Shown: one piece after another, positions 1 through 12,379 of the stretch
Layout: every line of letters begins with the position of its first letter
How positions within the stretch are numbered: the first letter of the stretch is position 1
Source: Isoetes taiwanensis
Taxonomy: Eukaryota; Streptophyta; Lycopodiopsida; Isoetales; Isoetaceae
Length of the DNA stretch: 64,000 nucleotides
Assembly (NCBI GenBank): GCA_021234155.1
Contig: JAJEKV010000001.1
Location: 2,998,007 to 3,062,006 of the forward strand
Direction: 5' to 3'
Notes under the pieces: generated by a model
What the model saw: the letters and a program-made list of their open reading frames with translations, nothing else
Told to the model about the DNA's origin: nothing
Databases searched by the model: none
Made by a program: the position numbers and the translations under genes

Positions 1-3000
1 AAGAAACTGTTCTCAGAATATACAGTAAATGAAAAAAGTAGAGTACTCATCATGGAGTTGTTCAACATCTTCTTTGGGTCAACTTACTATAGGGACAACC
101 TTCTTCTGCTGAACCAAATACTATAGGACCTTCTCCATAAATTTCCACCACTAATCCACTTACTTGCTCAACTGCAACAGCTTCTGTTACCCTTATTGGC
201 CAGATTTGGATTAAGCGCAAGTAATAATTCCCAGTATCCTTTGCAGACTAGTAGGATAAATTGGACCAAAACCTGAATAGAAAAGAAGGACATGTAGCCA
301 AGTAATTGCCCAAACTATGCCTGAAGAGAACGCATTCCCATTGTAGAGGTAACAGAGCTCCTAGCTCCCCATGCTTCTAAATCCATTAAAATCCAACTAG
401 ACCTCTAAGCCCAGCCCTAGAAGATGATCCAAAAGATGGTGCATTGTTGGAGAAACCTCTAGGTCATCATGCTTCCATACAGGTGAAGATTCAAGAACTA
501 GCAGTCTACATAACCCTTCATCACAAAGTGAAATCCAAGGTCTCCCGAAACTTGAATTTCAAGATTTTTAATCCAATTTACCTGACCACATCTGCAGAGA
601 CACATGGAAATTCCCATATATACATAGAACATTAAAAAGAAAGCAATAATAAATGGAATAGGCTGCCACACTATTCCTGAAGCTGCCACCTTCTTTTATG
701 AATCTGATTCTCTGCCTCCAAGCAGCCTAACCAATCAACAATCTAGATAATAGCAGAAGGTTACTAAGGCTGAAACAGTTATCTTGAAGCTAGTTAGGCT
801 TAGAACAAGCCCAACCCACCAGACTACTCTCAGAGCCCAGTCTTAAATTATCAACTGTAATAAGACACCGAAACATTCTGCCATAATTTTCAAAAACTGA
901 ATAATCACACTGCCATGGCTACAGAAAGAAACAAACCCTACTGCTTCCATCTACCTGCTCTATGTACTTCTGCCAGTAGGAAATGAGAAAAAAGAAAGAA
1001 CTTTTCTGCCAGATTATATTTCGAAAGATTTAAATTGGATCACCTGGGTGAAAGCCATGGATCCTTGCCTGTGAATCAAAGCAGAAGAAGTTCCTTCGCC
1101 TGGCCACAAATTAAAATCCTTGCCCTAAGCCAGTCCCTTCTCCATCCAGAAAATCTGCAGAAACAAACCGGATTGCAGCCTTCCCCAGATGCCGATGGGC
1201 TGCCTAAGGGCATATGAACATAAACGGCCAGCCCAGGGCAGAGCCCTAGGCGGCCAAACGGTGCCGTCCCGCCGCCATCGATCCTGCCCAAGTTTTCATT
1301 CAGTTCAAAGTTTAGTTTACTGCATTGGCTACTTCGAAATTAGGTACTTCTTGAAAATCACTTGTTTCAATGTTTCTATGTACATCATGATAAAATATTG
1401 CTAGATCAAGTTACCTAGAGAAGAAAAACATACAGATTGCATGTCCTTGCATAACTTTCCTGAGCAAAGACAATTGTTCATTATTCATAGAAAATGTTGT
1501 CATTAGAAACCTTCAAAACCTATATGGGGTAGATGATATGTGGCATGGTTTAGCATCTTCCCATGGTAGTGATCTTCCTAAGGATACACATCCAATTTCT
1601 TTAATTTCAGATGATTAGAATCAAAAACTCAATGTTTACAAGGGAGCCCCACGAAAAGAAAGATATGTCACAGCTATTGTCCAATCTAAAGCTCAACATG
1701 GTATTATACTGCACACATTCTCAATTCCAGTCTTGTAAAGTGCAAGAATAAACTATGCAACAAGCAACAAAAAAATATTGACACTAGTACAAGGCTTGTA
1801 CTGTAAATTGCAATGTGGCGCAATAAAATGTCAATAGTCCAAATCACACGGGTATTGCAATTATAGTGCATAATAAAGAGGTTAGATAAACTAAATTTAA
1901 ATGAACTCAAGTGTATTACAGCACATAGCATGCAAACAAAACTGATGATGATGAGTAATTTATAATATGTATAAGCATTCAGAGGTAGATCATATCCTAT
2001 AGGGAGTTTAAGTGCATTCTAGCAATATAGAAAAGTTTAACATCTATTCATAACTATAGACTAGAAATAGTAGCAGATGTCCAAATGTAGAGATAGATCT
2101 AATGGACAACTTATGCAATGAATAGGGAAATGAGTTCCAACATAAGAAATGAATCAAATAACTACAACCGAGTCAAATAGGATAACTGGATAATAAAACT
2201 GAGAAGCCAATTGGTATTTCAAATCTGAAAATGACATTTAAGCTGGCACCGTGTCTGTCTATTGTTCATAGCAAGATATACTCATAAAGAGTTATGTTCT
2301 CTAGTTTTCTTTAATTTGTTCTAACTCCAAAAAATTACCATCTTATCTACAAGCCCCTATCCAGTTACAGCTCATCTACATCTCATTTAAAGTGTTAAAA
2401 AATGTCCAGCCAGTCTAGCATAGCAATGCGTTTGGTTGACAAGGATTTCCAAGCAAACAGACAGTAGAACTACAACCAATAAACAAAAAAACTTAAGCAT
2501 TTAATCATTCTTGAAAGAAGTGCTTCCCCACTGGGAATTTGACAGAGCTGCAAAAGATTCTCAGAAAAGTTATAGTAGCAAGGGGATAGACATCATCGTT
2601 GCCTTAACAACATCAAACAACAAAAGGACAACAAAAGGTAAAAAAAAAATACCCCTAGTTTCAAAGGCCAGCATCTGCACCACAAGATTATCGTCATACA
2701 GGGCGAAAAACCCACGTCGGGTGCACACCGGAGGCAGTCGCAGAGGTCGCACCTGCTTTCAATGATTTTCTTGGGCTTTTTCTAATTTCCTTGGCTGTTA
2801 GATTCAAAATTTAGAAGATCCACGGTTGAGATGGAATTAAGCTAACGTGGCAGGACACGTGGCATAGCTAGAATCGCAAGAAAGTGGGCAGCTCGGGTTA
2901 GGAAACCCTGCTAATAAATCTTAAGAAGAACTATATGGATTTTATAAAGAACTATAGATGGCTCAAAAAAGTTTCAAAAGTGGTGAGCATTACAACTGTA

Positions 3001-3420
3001 TATGGAACAACTCCTCCATATTGTTGAATAGCTTATTCACATCTAAAACTAATAGCCACTTTATACAAATAATCTCATCTCTAGAACAAGGAAAGCAAGT
3101 AGAAGAAGTAAAATCCAATCTTTAAGGAAATAAGTGAAGTAAGAAAACGATTCTGGATTAGTGTGTAGTCAAGGCTTCTTCTATTAGATGTTGATGATCC
3201 TCCTGCAAAGCCTTGTTCAACATAAATAATTGGCAAAAGGGTGCTTTTAGGAAAAAAGCAAAAATGTAATTTTAGGAAAATCCAGGCTTTCAAAACATCT
3301 GAGCTGGTTTTCCCCAATCTTAGCATCGAATAGAACTATACAAAATCCTCCAGCTATTCTAAACAACCCTTTCTCGACTATATGCTATCAGCTGTATACT
3401 GAGTAAAAAGGCAGAGGGTG
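1..3420. other. no gene recognised
   Basis: AT-rich sequence with stops in all frames. Only short open frames (under 90 codons) of biased composition are present, without recognisable domains, paired splice sites or terminal repeats. A short A-run lies near 2641-2649. I see nothing that supports a gene or a bounded mobile element here. Confidence 0.5.
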
Positions 3421-3424
3421 ATAG

Positions 3425-4835
3425 AGACATCTGGAGCTGGCAGAAATTCCTCCAGAGTAAGTATTTTGAGTAGATTCTTGAGTAGATCATCTGAAGTTAG
3501 AATTCCTGATGAGTTAGCATCTTGTGTCTCTAGTAGAGCCATTCTAGAACCCTCGGTCAGGAGCATGAACCCTAATCAATGAACCCTAACTGTAAATTAA
3601 ATGCACGTGATTAGGATTAGATGTTATTCTTGTCATTTATCATGTTCTGTAGATATATGATGTTGGTTGATGTTAACAGAATTGGGGGTGAAGATGGGTC
3701 TTTTTTATTGGTGGTGTACAATTCAGCATGTCACGATATGTGTATCATATGAGACTAGATTATGTTAGACCAGCACTAAATAAGATTAAGTTGGATTCAC
3801 AAATCTTCAAATGATTTTTGGAGGTCAATTGTATGTTCTAAGGACATTGCAGATGAGTGGTATAATCATAAATGCATGTTGCTAAACGACACTATTTGTG
3901 GCCCATCTAAGTTATCTATGTGTACTAAAGAATTAAGCAAGGCTGCATGGCATTTAGTAGATTGGAAAATGTTTGATAGGTGGATGATGTACATTTCTTT
4001 TTTGCTCTTGTGGTTCTATTAAACTAACCAGTGCACCTCCTGTATTGGGAAGGGAGATAGAGACTTAGTAGCCATTATTTAGATGATGCTCGTAGTTTAG
4101 ACCCCTTATGCGGCTTGTGCATAGAGCCCACCCGGCTATGGAGGTCATGAGTGACTCGGCTACTGGGAACCCGTAGCGAGCTAGGCTTATAGTCAGTCAC
4201 TTTGAGACGGCCGGGAATGAGGCTGACACTTTCTGGGTCAATGGTGTTGCCCTGACTCCCAAAAGTTGCAGGTGTTGGCCAGGCTCTTGATTTGGGGAGT
4301 TTGATCAGGGTTGGGTCAGGGAAGGACGTGTGTCGCCATGATCCTTTAGCCGCCTATGGAGCCATTGCACTTTGAGAAGGGGAGATGCAAACATTTCCTA
4401 CCTCATCAGATGGAGGAGATGCAATCCGGAGTAAGTCTCATTGGTTGATACTAAGAGATTCCGTCCTTGGCAGGTTACAGTCATGGCAGAGCTTGATTCA
4501 GCCCATCTGCAGTATGCACAGGAGGGGCGGATGGAGTGGTCAATCCTAGCCATTGTCTATTGGCAACCCAAATCATTGTCATAACTCGGTCTGTTCTATC
4601 TTGAGACCCCAGCTGTCAGTCTACTTCCCCATGAGTCTCAGCCTAGATAGGAGCTATTTTGATGTGCTAATGTATTGGTGTATCAAATGTGGATTTCAAT
4701 ACCCTTCGTGGTTCGTATCCTCTTCTCGTGCCCTGGCCATCCAGGAGCGGGATAGATGGAAGGCCCATACGACATACGTTGAATGGGGGAATTTCTATGG
4801 GATATACGATGGATCATCTTATGTTACACACGGGG
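3425..4835 (+). mobile_element. LTR-1 copy a: long terminal repeat of an LTR retrotransposon
   Basis: This segment aligns by eye, in inverted orientation, with 14290-15120 and with the two halves of the repeat at 58707-58998 and 61629-62224. Shared landmarks are the 'TATTGGGAAGGG' block near 4043, the 'TAGACCCCTTATGCGGC' block near 4099, the 'GGAGATGCAA' block near 4380 and 'TGGCCATCCAGGAGCGGGAT' near 4734. In the copy at 58.7 kb the matching end lies directly against a primer-binding site, which marks this repeat as an LTR and sets its sense as plus here. The 3' end is placed near 4835, where similarity gives way to LINE-II sequence. The start is where similarity to the 15 kb copy fades, so the U3 may be incomplete. 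No coding function is expected. The LTR call is inference from the sister copy. Confidence 0.6.
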
Positions 4836-5843
4836 AGCGTCATAATCATGACACGCCACTGACAATCATGATCCTCGAGACAGGGCAAAAACCGATGGAG
4901 GTGAGAGCATGGGAGAGAACCATAAGGTACCTGCTCAGAGACAATGCAGGAGAAATACAAGGGAAACTGTCTAGCATCGCAATCACCGAATCAGCAAAAT
5001 CACACATCCTCGAAAGCAGTGGATGGTTTAAAGAGGTGGCAACATGGACCAGACAGATGGGATTAAACTTGAGTGACCTAATAAAAGAAGGGCAGTGGAA
5101 CGAGGAGTGGGCAGACAGAGCGACAAGAGCATGGCTGCAAAGACACACAGGTCCCAAAACAGATTGGCTCACGCAAGTTTTTAATCCAAATCATCAAATA
5201 GGACACCAGATGTACCGAGATAACATATTGGGGAAAAACAGAAGAGACATCCTGGCTAGATTCAGGATGGGAAGTCATGATCTAAGAATCGAAAAAGACA
5301 GGTGGAGAGGGATAGACAAGGAGGACAGGATATGTAGAATCTGTGACGGGGGGAGAATAGAGGATGAGAATCATATGATTAACGACTGCCCGATCTACGG
5401 AGACATCGTGGGCGAATACGTAAATATCGTGGGGGAACCAAATCCACGCCGATGATAGCGACGAATCACTACGGATTTTGGCGACGCGATCCAAAGAATG
5501 ACAAACTGCACCACGAGAAAGTGCATGTGAAAGAGGGTTCGTAATATGACCTGTACAAAACGGGTCATAAAGCCCCACACAAATTGCTCAGCTAAAAGCT
5601 GATTGATAACGACGCATCACTGCACGGCCACGAAGCCGAGGTAAAGCGGGATGCTGGTAATAAAAGAAAAAAGTCAGCCTTCCGAAAAGGCTACATCATA
5701 ACAGCGTGAAGTGCTAGTAGCACCCTTTTAGGGAGCTCGCCCATGCTACACAAGTCCAGGGGCCTCACGGCACAAGGGACATTAATGTATTCTATTCTAT
5801 TCTATTCTATTCTATTCTATTCTATTCTATTCTATTCTAATAG
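4836..5843 (+). mobile_element. LINE-II, 5'-truncated 3' fragment with (TATTC)n tail
   Basis: The frame from about 4850 to 5455 encodes the C-terminal part of a non-LTR retrotransposon ORF2. It matches the copy at 31860-32500 in order: TPLTIMILETGQKP (compare TPYAIMLAKNRMFP), then ARFRMGSHDLRIE (compare ARYRTSSHRLAME), then a CCHC-like finger CRICDGGRIEDENHMINDCP (compare CKVCESDSIEDEHHVFTGCP). The stop is at 5453-5455. An untranslated tail of about 330 bases follows and ends in a TATTC pentamer array. The endonuclease and reverse transcriptase are absent, so the copy is dead on arrival. The 300-codon open frame starting at 4553 is chimeric: its first ~95 codons are read through LTR-1, and the LINE-derived part begins near codon 98. 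Confidence 0.7.
5787..5838 (+). repeat. (TATTC)n pentanucleotide array, LINE-II 3' tail
   Basis: About ten uninterrupted TATTC/TTCTA units sit exactly at the 3' end of the LINE-II fragment. Sequence after it resembles the leader of the LTR-1 element, so the array marks the LINE 3' boundary rather than an unrelated microsatellite. Confidence 0.85.
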
Positions 5844-5945
5844 AATGATCTTGGTTGACCAGAATCAAGCATTAACCATTATCCTAAGTAGCTATATGAA
5901 CCTCAAAAAGTGGAGAATTTTGTTTCCACCGTTAGAAGGTAGTTA
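5844..5945 (+). mobile_element. LTR-1 copy a, leader resuming after the LINE insertion
   Basis: 'GATCTTGGTTGACCAGAATC' here resembles the minus-strand sequence just inside the primer-binding site of LTR-1 copy b (GATGTTGATTGACCAAGATC, near 58670-58690). The flanking words AAGCA..., CCTA and TAGCTA keep the same order. I infer that this is the untranslated leader of the same LTR element, separated from its LTR by the LINE-II insertion. Beyond 5945 no gag-like frame is visible. Confidence 0.4.
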
Positions 5946-6035
5946 GCAAGTAGATCCAGTTACTAGGGTAAGCTAAGTTTGAAGATAGAGTCAAAACAAA
6001 CCACCTAGTAGTTTTGAGATCAAGTTGTTCATGAA

Positions 6036-6085
6036 CCTCATTTCACAAGTGAAAATTGAACCTCATTTCACAAGTGAAAATTGAA
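6036..6085. repeat. 26 bp tandem duplication
   Basis: 'CCTCATTTCACAAGTGAAAA' is repeated head to tail with its following bases, about 26 bases per unit and two units. Confidence 0.8.
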
Positions 6086-6724
6086 TGAGAAGTCACTCGA
6101 GAAGAAGCTTGAAAAAAAAAATAGCACGAAATGACCACTATTTGGCCCAAAAGAAATAGGAAAATTTTGAAAAATAGTTAAGTGATTAAAAAAGGTACTT
6201 TATAAATAACCCATAGATATAATACATTAACACTAAGAAAAGTGGCTGTTAAAAATCTATGGAAGCACTCCTATTCTTTTGAAGTTAAAAATTTGTAGCC
6301 CGAACCTTTTCTTGTTTTGTAAGAAGTAAATCTCAGAAGTTGTCATGGAGCGCACCGAACAAACAGTCAGTGAGATCGACCCAAATGCGCCTTGAATAGA
6401 TAAGTTGCCCATCAATGGAGGTGAGAACTCTCGCAGAGGCCACGACCAAAGAAGCCAAGTTGTTGGGAGGACCAAACAGGCAGCTCGAAAAGTCAGAGAC
6501 ACTATGTCACGCCTAGATGCTCAGACGATTTGCGATGCTCAGGCGATTGCGATGACTATAGATGTAATTCAGCTATATATTAATTCCATTTCATAATATA
6601 AGTATATTTGAATTAATTCTATGTTTAAAATTGAACAAAAAAAAAGGACCATTCGGGTTAGACCACGCCAAATGCGTGTCGGACTGGGTCAAATGGGTCT
6701 TCGGCACAGGATTGCAGTGTAAAT

Positions 6725-7185
6725 TTTTGCATGTTAGTATGCATGTAGCTAAATCAAATCATAAAGGAAAAATACTTGGGCACTTTAAAGGACTCCACTA
6801 GGGTTAGTATGCGTGTAGCTAAATTAAATCACAAGGGAAAATACTTGGGTACTTTAAAGGAGCAAACTCGCGCTAGACCGCACCAAAGCATGGTTTGACC
6901 AAGTCAGACAACCCTGGATGCATTCTGACTCAAGTGCTAAATCGCTAGATGAATTTGCTAAAAAACTAAAAAAGGTTTAGACCCAAGTGCTACATCGTTG
7001 GACGAATTTGCTAAAAAAAGAAGGTCCATAAAATAGTACTTGGCATCCATGTTCTAGCTTGCTTTCAAGTATTCTATAGCCCTTGCTGGATGAATTTGCT
7101 AAAAAAAGAAAAAAGGTCTATAGGTGGATGAATTTGCTAAAAAAGGACAAAGGGACTATAAAATACTGCTTGGGCATCCATGTCC
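6725..7185. repeat. irregular tandem repeat block
   Basis: Two ~78 base units begin 'TTAGTATGCATGTAGCTAAA' and 'TTAGTATGCGTGTAGCTAAA' (near 6734 and 6804), each followed by AAATACTTGGG and ACTTTAAAGGA. After them come four degenerate units built on 'GATGAATTTGCTAAAAAA' / 'GACGAATTTGCTAAAAAA' (6949-7145). No coding frame crosses the block. Confidence 0.7.
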
Positions 7186-10149
7186 TAAAGAAAAAGAACT
7201 AACAAGGAGGCGCAACAGGAAGCTTTCACAAGGTTAGCAAGAAATTTAATTGATTGTTTAATGAAATGAATTAATAGGAGCATTAATAATAATGCCCCCA
7301 AATTGGAATAAATTGAGCACCTTAAATTAAAACAATGATCTGTGCATGTCTTATAACTATTTCTCATAAATAACAGATTAAAGTATACTAACCTGCGACA
7401 ATGGGGCCAATGACAACAACTTAAATACATGTTTCAGAATTCTGTGCAACAGGATGTCTTAGTGCTAGTTGTCATATTCCTCTGAAAGACTCATAACTCA
7501 CCTACACAAGTAATAACAAATCCTTGCAAGTGCCCAAATAATTGTACCAAGTTCTGCCTGGCTGCCCACATTCAAAATATGCCCCAAGGTTCCTAATGTA
7601 TAGGTACACTGGGTAGGCTATCTCATTTTGATTCTAGTGATATTATAATTCCATATATGCTACAGGAAAATGTATTTGCATCTTATATTATAACTAGAAA
7701 AAGTGCCCAACGTTGCTGGACTTTCCTTGGAAAATATATGGCATAAGGAAATATCGTATATTGAATACACAAGCTAGTGAAGCACATGAAAGTATAGACA
7801 TAGCAATCAGATCGTTGTATTAGTATTGTTACTAATCCAGGGTTGGAATTTTGAGTACAACATCATCCATGTGTAATAGATCATAACAGATACTAAGGGA
7901 CAATACTACAATCTCATGTGTAATGGATCATAATGCATACGAAGGAACATCTGATACCCTTCATGCACTAATAGGTATTAGTATGTCTTCTGCGACATAT
8001 GCATGCACTCTTTCATGCATTCTTAATCCAACTAAAAAATCAGAAACAACCTTCTGAATTTAAGCTTTCATGCGATGTTGTTTTGTGATGTGTTTACCTC
8101 AATTCCAACAACATCAAAGAGCAATCTGAATTTAAGCTTTCATGCCATGTTATTATGTGTTGCTTTTTTCTCAAGTGCAATAACATAAATCACAACATAA
8201 ATCATGCTATATAAATCTACAGTTTGCATTGCTATACATGTGTTACGAATCAGGCTGCTTTATGATTTGTTTCCACTTAGAACATGTGTGCAATCATCCT
8301 TCTCTGTTGCAGCTCGCAGCCCTCACCAGGGAATTCCATAATCCCTCCATTGTCTTAGGCTTGCCATCTACATTTTTTGCCATTTTTCAAATGATAAGAG
8401 CATACTGAAATGTGATTGCCAACGACTGCATCATCAGTTCTATGGTCATCATTTTTCACATGTTCAAAATGATTTGGCTGATAATATCGAACTTCAATGT
8501 CCAACAGTTCTTTTTAATGTTTCAAAAAAATTCTTCTACACATTAAGCATATGAGGTTGGGCCACAAAGACCTGCAAAAAATATTTAGCCAAATGCCTTC
8601 AATTGTGCCTTGACCAACTACTTGAAAAATGATCTTATACAGTTAACAATCCATGGGATGATTCTCCAAATCTTGTTGCACCAAATAAATGTCATAAAAT
8701 GTTTAACATAGAAGTGACGAACCAACTCAATACCGACCAAATTGAATGAGATTGTGAAGTATCTTTTTTGTTTGTGCCACATGGCACAGCATGTGCTCAA
8801 TATAACATTTTTTTTGCATGTCCAGGCACAAAATCTCCTCATAGAAACATCCTTGTTTTGCTTCCAAAATAATCCTAGGTAGGTCTTTGTTTCAAGCGAT
8901 GATGCTGAAATGGAACATTAGCGTTCTAAACAAGTGTATTTTCAACCTTCAATTACATAATGAAGGCACACAAAGATGCTTGCCATGTTCAATTGATCCT
9001 AAAGAAGAGCTTATATTTTATCATTCTATTTGCCCAGGCGATTCATCTATACCTATTTTGCATATTGCATTTGCATTTTTGGGTTCATATATAAGTCCTT
9101 TATCTTCCACAGTTGACAATGAAAACCCTTTTCCATATGCTTACTTATTCCTCTACATGCATATCCCATTACATATTTCTACATAGTAATTATCTTGCAT
9201 AGAGCACCCTTTATAGTAGATTCATGAGCTAGTAAATATTTTTACTTGATTCATCTAGTTTTAGTGTAAAAGGAAGAACTTCTGGAGGTTCTCCTGCTAA
9301 TATGTCCTAAAGGGCTCTTGTTACATTGAAGATGGCGAACCATTCTTACGTTAGAAAACATGGAAGTGTTTCATTTTTCGTTTACGGATGTATTTGTGTT
9401 TATATGCATTATATATAGTTTAAGCACCTATAGAAGCACAATACAATAGAGGATAAATGTATATTGCACTGCAGAAAGCTCCTTCCCTCAACAAGTTTCA
9501 TGATAATGTTACCCTTGTGAGTTATCCACATACTACCATAATGGCATAACACAGTGGAGGACAAAATACGTCAAAATGTTACATTGTTGAATGTTGTAAC
9601 ACATTTGTAAAGAGCAAGCCATCTACTATTATTGACCACCTGTGGGCCAGTTGTGTGCTTAAGTATAGAATTTGCATTCTATTTTGCCTTTTTATGAAGA
9701 CAGTTGACCTTCCATCTTGCTTTTAAATAAACATAAATGCTCAAGCAAATTAATACCTCTAATAGGCTGAGATGAAGTTGGGATGCCCATTCTTTATGAT
9801 GGAAGGATCTTCCCTTTTAAGTTGAGGAGCCTTGATGCTTGAGCCCCAGTTCCATTACCATTATTAGCAGTTTTCAGCAAATACCAGCAGATGGTACTCC
9901 ACATATTTCATAGGCAAAAAAAATGGAATAGACAGTTTGAAGCATCCCTGCATGATGCAATATTCAACAAAGTTAGATTTAAATCATTAAGGCATGTACT
10001 GCAATCATTTGATACATAATTGCAATGGAAATATAATGGACAACCTCCCCAAAATAGATCTCAATGCTATTTCCCATGAGCATGCACAGTGAGCGTGACC
10101 AGGAGGCGGCCCCCTTACACATGCAATCGTAATCATCAAGCATTTTTTA
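7186..10149. other. intergenic, no gene recognised
   Basis: Contains a Helitron-like hairpin word at 7690-7722 (listed separately) and a ~75 base direct repeat beginning 'GAATTTAAGCTTTCATGC' near 8056 and 8128. A ~99 codon open frame at 8887-9186 has no recognisable domain and no splice context. Confidence 0.4.
7690..7722 (+). other. Helitron-like terminal hairpin word
   Basis: 'ACTAGAAAAAGTGCCCAACG' followed by TTGCTGGACTT. The GTGCCCA...GCTGGAC part can form a short hairpin. The same word recurs at 24704, 26007, 48275 and 56055 (the last two on the minus strand). It resembles the 5' subterminal hairpin of plant Helitrons. No matching 3' CTRR end was paired with it, so the assignment is tentative. 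Confidence 0.3.
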
Positions 10150-10969
10150 AGATTATGCACGTGGCACTATGTTGCAAGAACATTTTGCATCCTTTAGAAA
10201 ACCTTGAGTTAGCGCTCCAGTTTTAGTGCATGCCTCAACAATTTTAACAAATGTGACCTCATCTGGCTTTAGTCCTTGATTACACAACTTCTTATATAGT
10301 TCTAATACTTTCTCTAGATGTCCATAGCTAGAATAAATGCCAATTAATGTGTTCCATGAAATAACATCTCGTGTTGGCATTTAACCCTAAACACTTCCAA
10401 ACCTGGCCGATATCTCCGTCTTGTGAACGTGCCATTATCACTGTATTCAATGACACCATGCCATATGCTGGCATTTGATTAAAGAGATTCTGAGCTCTTT
10501 CAAGGTCTCCATACTAAGTACAAGCTGCAAGCATGGCATTCTAAGAAACCACATCCCAATGTGGCATTTCTCTAAAAGCATTTTCAAGCTGTCCATGCCG
10601 GGCATATGCAGTAAGTATTGCATTCCAGGGCTGTGTCAATTCCTCTTTGTTGTATGAAACCAGAAAGCATTGACGTCTACGAAACCATATCAGGCTAAGC
10701 CATTTCACTAAAGATTGGGCATGCCTCCATCGTATGCCCATATTGAGTATAAGCCACAGCATCATATTCCATGAATAACTATTCATGTTTGGCATATTGT
10801 CAAAGACTTGCCTGGCATCTTCCAAAGCTCTGCATTGTCCATACATCTGAATAAGATGGTTCCCTAAGAACTTATCTCCATTTAGGCCTCTTTCAATGAT
10901 GTAATCATGAATATGCTTACCTTATGTTATTGACTTTGCATTGCCACATTTCTGCAGCAAAGAAGCAAT
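10150..10969 (-). pseudogene. PPR (pentatricopeptide repeat) protein pseudogene
   Basis: Read on the minus strand from 10969 downwards, the translation starts SIASLLQKCGNAKS, then GKHIHDYIIERGLNGDKFLG, NHLIQMYGQCRALEDARQVF and DNMPNMNSYSW. Later come WNAILTAYARHGQLENAF, then MPTRDVISWNTLIGIYSSYG and GLKPDEVTFVKIVEACTKTG. These are classic PLS-type PPR motifs, alternating about 31-36 residue helical pairs. Such proteins bind organellar RNA and guide editing, splicing or stability. At least four frame changes or stops interrupt the frame, including one after SIT near 10920, and the start of the protein is missing: the homology begins right at the tetranucleotide array. No E, E+ or DYW domain is seen downstream. 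I call it a 5'-truncated, decayed copy; an error-rich real gene is unlikely. Confidence 0.8.
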
Positions 10970-10970
10970 A

Positions 10971-11050
<80 letters not shown>

Positions 11051-11052
11051 AT
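10970..11052. repeat. (CTAT)n tetranucleotide array
   Basis: About 20 near-perfect CTAT units form a microsatellite abutting the 5' end of the PPR pseudogene. It makes a spurious (LSIY)n open frame. Confidence 0.95.
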
Positions 11053-11120
11053 CCAGGTTCCCATCGAATTTCTGTCCAATCCTGCAGTTTTGTGGCTTTT
11101 GTCCCTTAATTGAACTGGAT

Positions 11121-11236
11121 TTATGATGTGACATTGGATGTAGAAATTGCTACGGCATAAACTAAAGATATAATCCCACCCTTGGCATGCATGTCAATGC
11201 CTTTTTCTACATATTCTTGGGTGCCCTTCTCTAAGC
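11121..11236 (-). CDS. candidate terminal exon, unknown protein
   Basis: On the minus strand a strong acceptor (CTCTCTATTTTGCAG) ends at 11237, followed by an open frame: LEKGTQEYVEKGIDMHAKGG, then IISLVYAVAISTSNVTS and a stop at 11121-11123. The composition is protein-like, with charged and then hydrophobic segments, unlike the surrounding AT-rich noise. I do not recognise the family. It may be the last exon of a split gene whose other candidate exons lie at 12287-12379 and 13859-13975 on the same strand; reading phase between them was not fully reconciled. Confidence 0.3.
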
Positions 11237-12286
11237 CTGCAAAATAGAGAGAGAAAAAACGTGAGATTGGAAATCCTCCCTTAGAAGTACTTCTGTAGTA
11301 ATTAAAATGGACTTGCTGGGATATTCTATTAATGGCCTGCACAAAGAGGAACAAAGAAAGAACAGGAACAGTCAATTTGCAGTCAAACACGTCTTTGTTG
11401 TTGAAGATAAAAATTAGATTTACATTGCAAAATAAGCAAAATTTATATGCAGAGAAGCATAGATAAGCTTGGCCGCATACATCACATTCAAACGGCACAC
11501 AATATGTCCAAATCCAGGACATTTTCTACAAGACCCATGATACACATATCATTATGTTGGTTTCAATAATGCCTATCCACATGCAGTTAGATAGTTGTGC
11601 ATCTTCACAAGGTTGGAAGGGACTATTATTTGGTCATGCATAAAGCATGAGAGAATACTCCATGGGCACTGGCCTAAATTTGAACTTGACTTAGATACTA
11701 TTGTAGATACCATTGTAGGCAGTATCCACGTTGATATATATATGCTACATACATCATTCTTGGGTGAATCACGTAAGGTCTAATAAATCAGGAAGGAGAA
11801 ATTTGGTGGTTCAAAATGCACTTGATGCTGGATAAAACACTAGCCTCAGCAGGCATTAAAATCTGTCCATTGTACTACCCCTTACAAAAACCCAGATATT
11901 GTCACCCATACCAGCTCTTTCAAACTATACCCAATAGACAATACTTTGGTTTCCAAAGATGCATCGTTCTACACATGGCTGCAACCATTGATTGATGCTA
12001 CATGAACTGGACAAAAATCATGGAAGAAGATAATGTTACAAGTAAAGCAATTGCAGATTCAGTCATGTAAAAGTTCTCAAAGAGATGTCAACATTGGATA
12101 CATAATTTGAAGACAACTTAACTTCAGCTATCATGTATCTAGTGTATCACCAGGCATCGGAAGAATGCCTTTCTCAAGCGCAATGGAGAGCTTTAAGTCT
12201 GCTCATTTGCCACCTATAACTTGTTTCATCCAGACATGAAGTGAGACCTGCTATTGGCCAGTTTAAACAATACATCAAATTCTCAC

Positions 12287-12379
12287 CTCACTATGGCAAA
12301 AAGGATCCATCAAGGAGGCAAGATTGGGCATGTGCTCAATGCCAACATGCTTTTCATCATAGACTTCTTCAATATCGTT
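12287..12379 (-). CDS. candidate internal exon, unknown protein
   Basis: The minus strand shows acceptor CAGCTGATCAG, then 93 bases encoding NDIEEVYDEKHVGIEHMPNL and ASLMDPFCHSE, then donor GTGAGAAT. The length is a multiple of three and the frame is open. No family is recognised. It lies between two other exon-like segments on the same strand (11121-11236 and 13859-13975), which is the main reason to list it. Confidence 0.3.

Noticed and set aside
6462-6510. GRTKQAARKV resembles the start of histone H3
   Set aside because: Only about eight residues agree. What follows (RDTMSRLDAQTICDAQAI) has no histone-fold character, and the frame is short.
10924-11126. (LSIY)n open frames at 11 kb, and similarly (SIYL)n at 55.7 kb
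   Set aside because: They are products of tetranucleotide microsatellites with no start or domain context.
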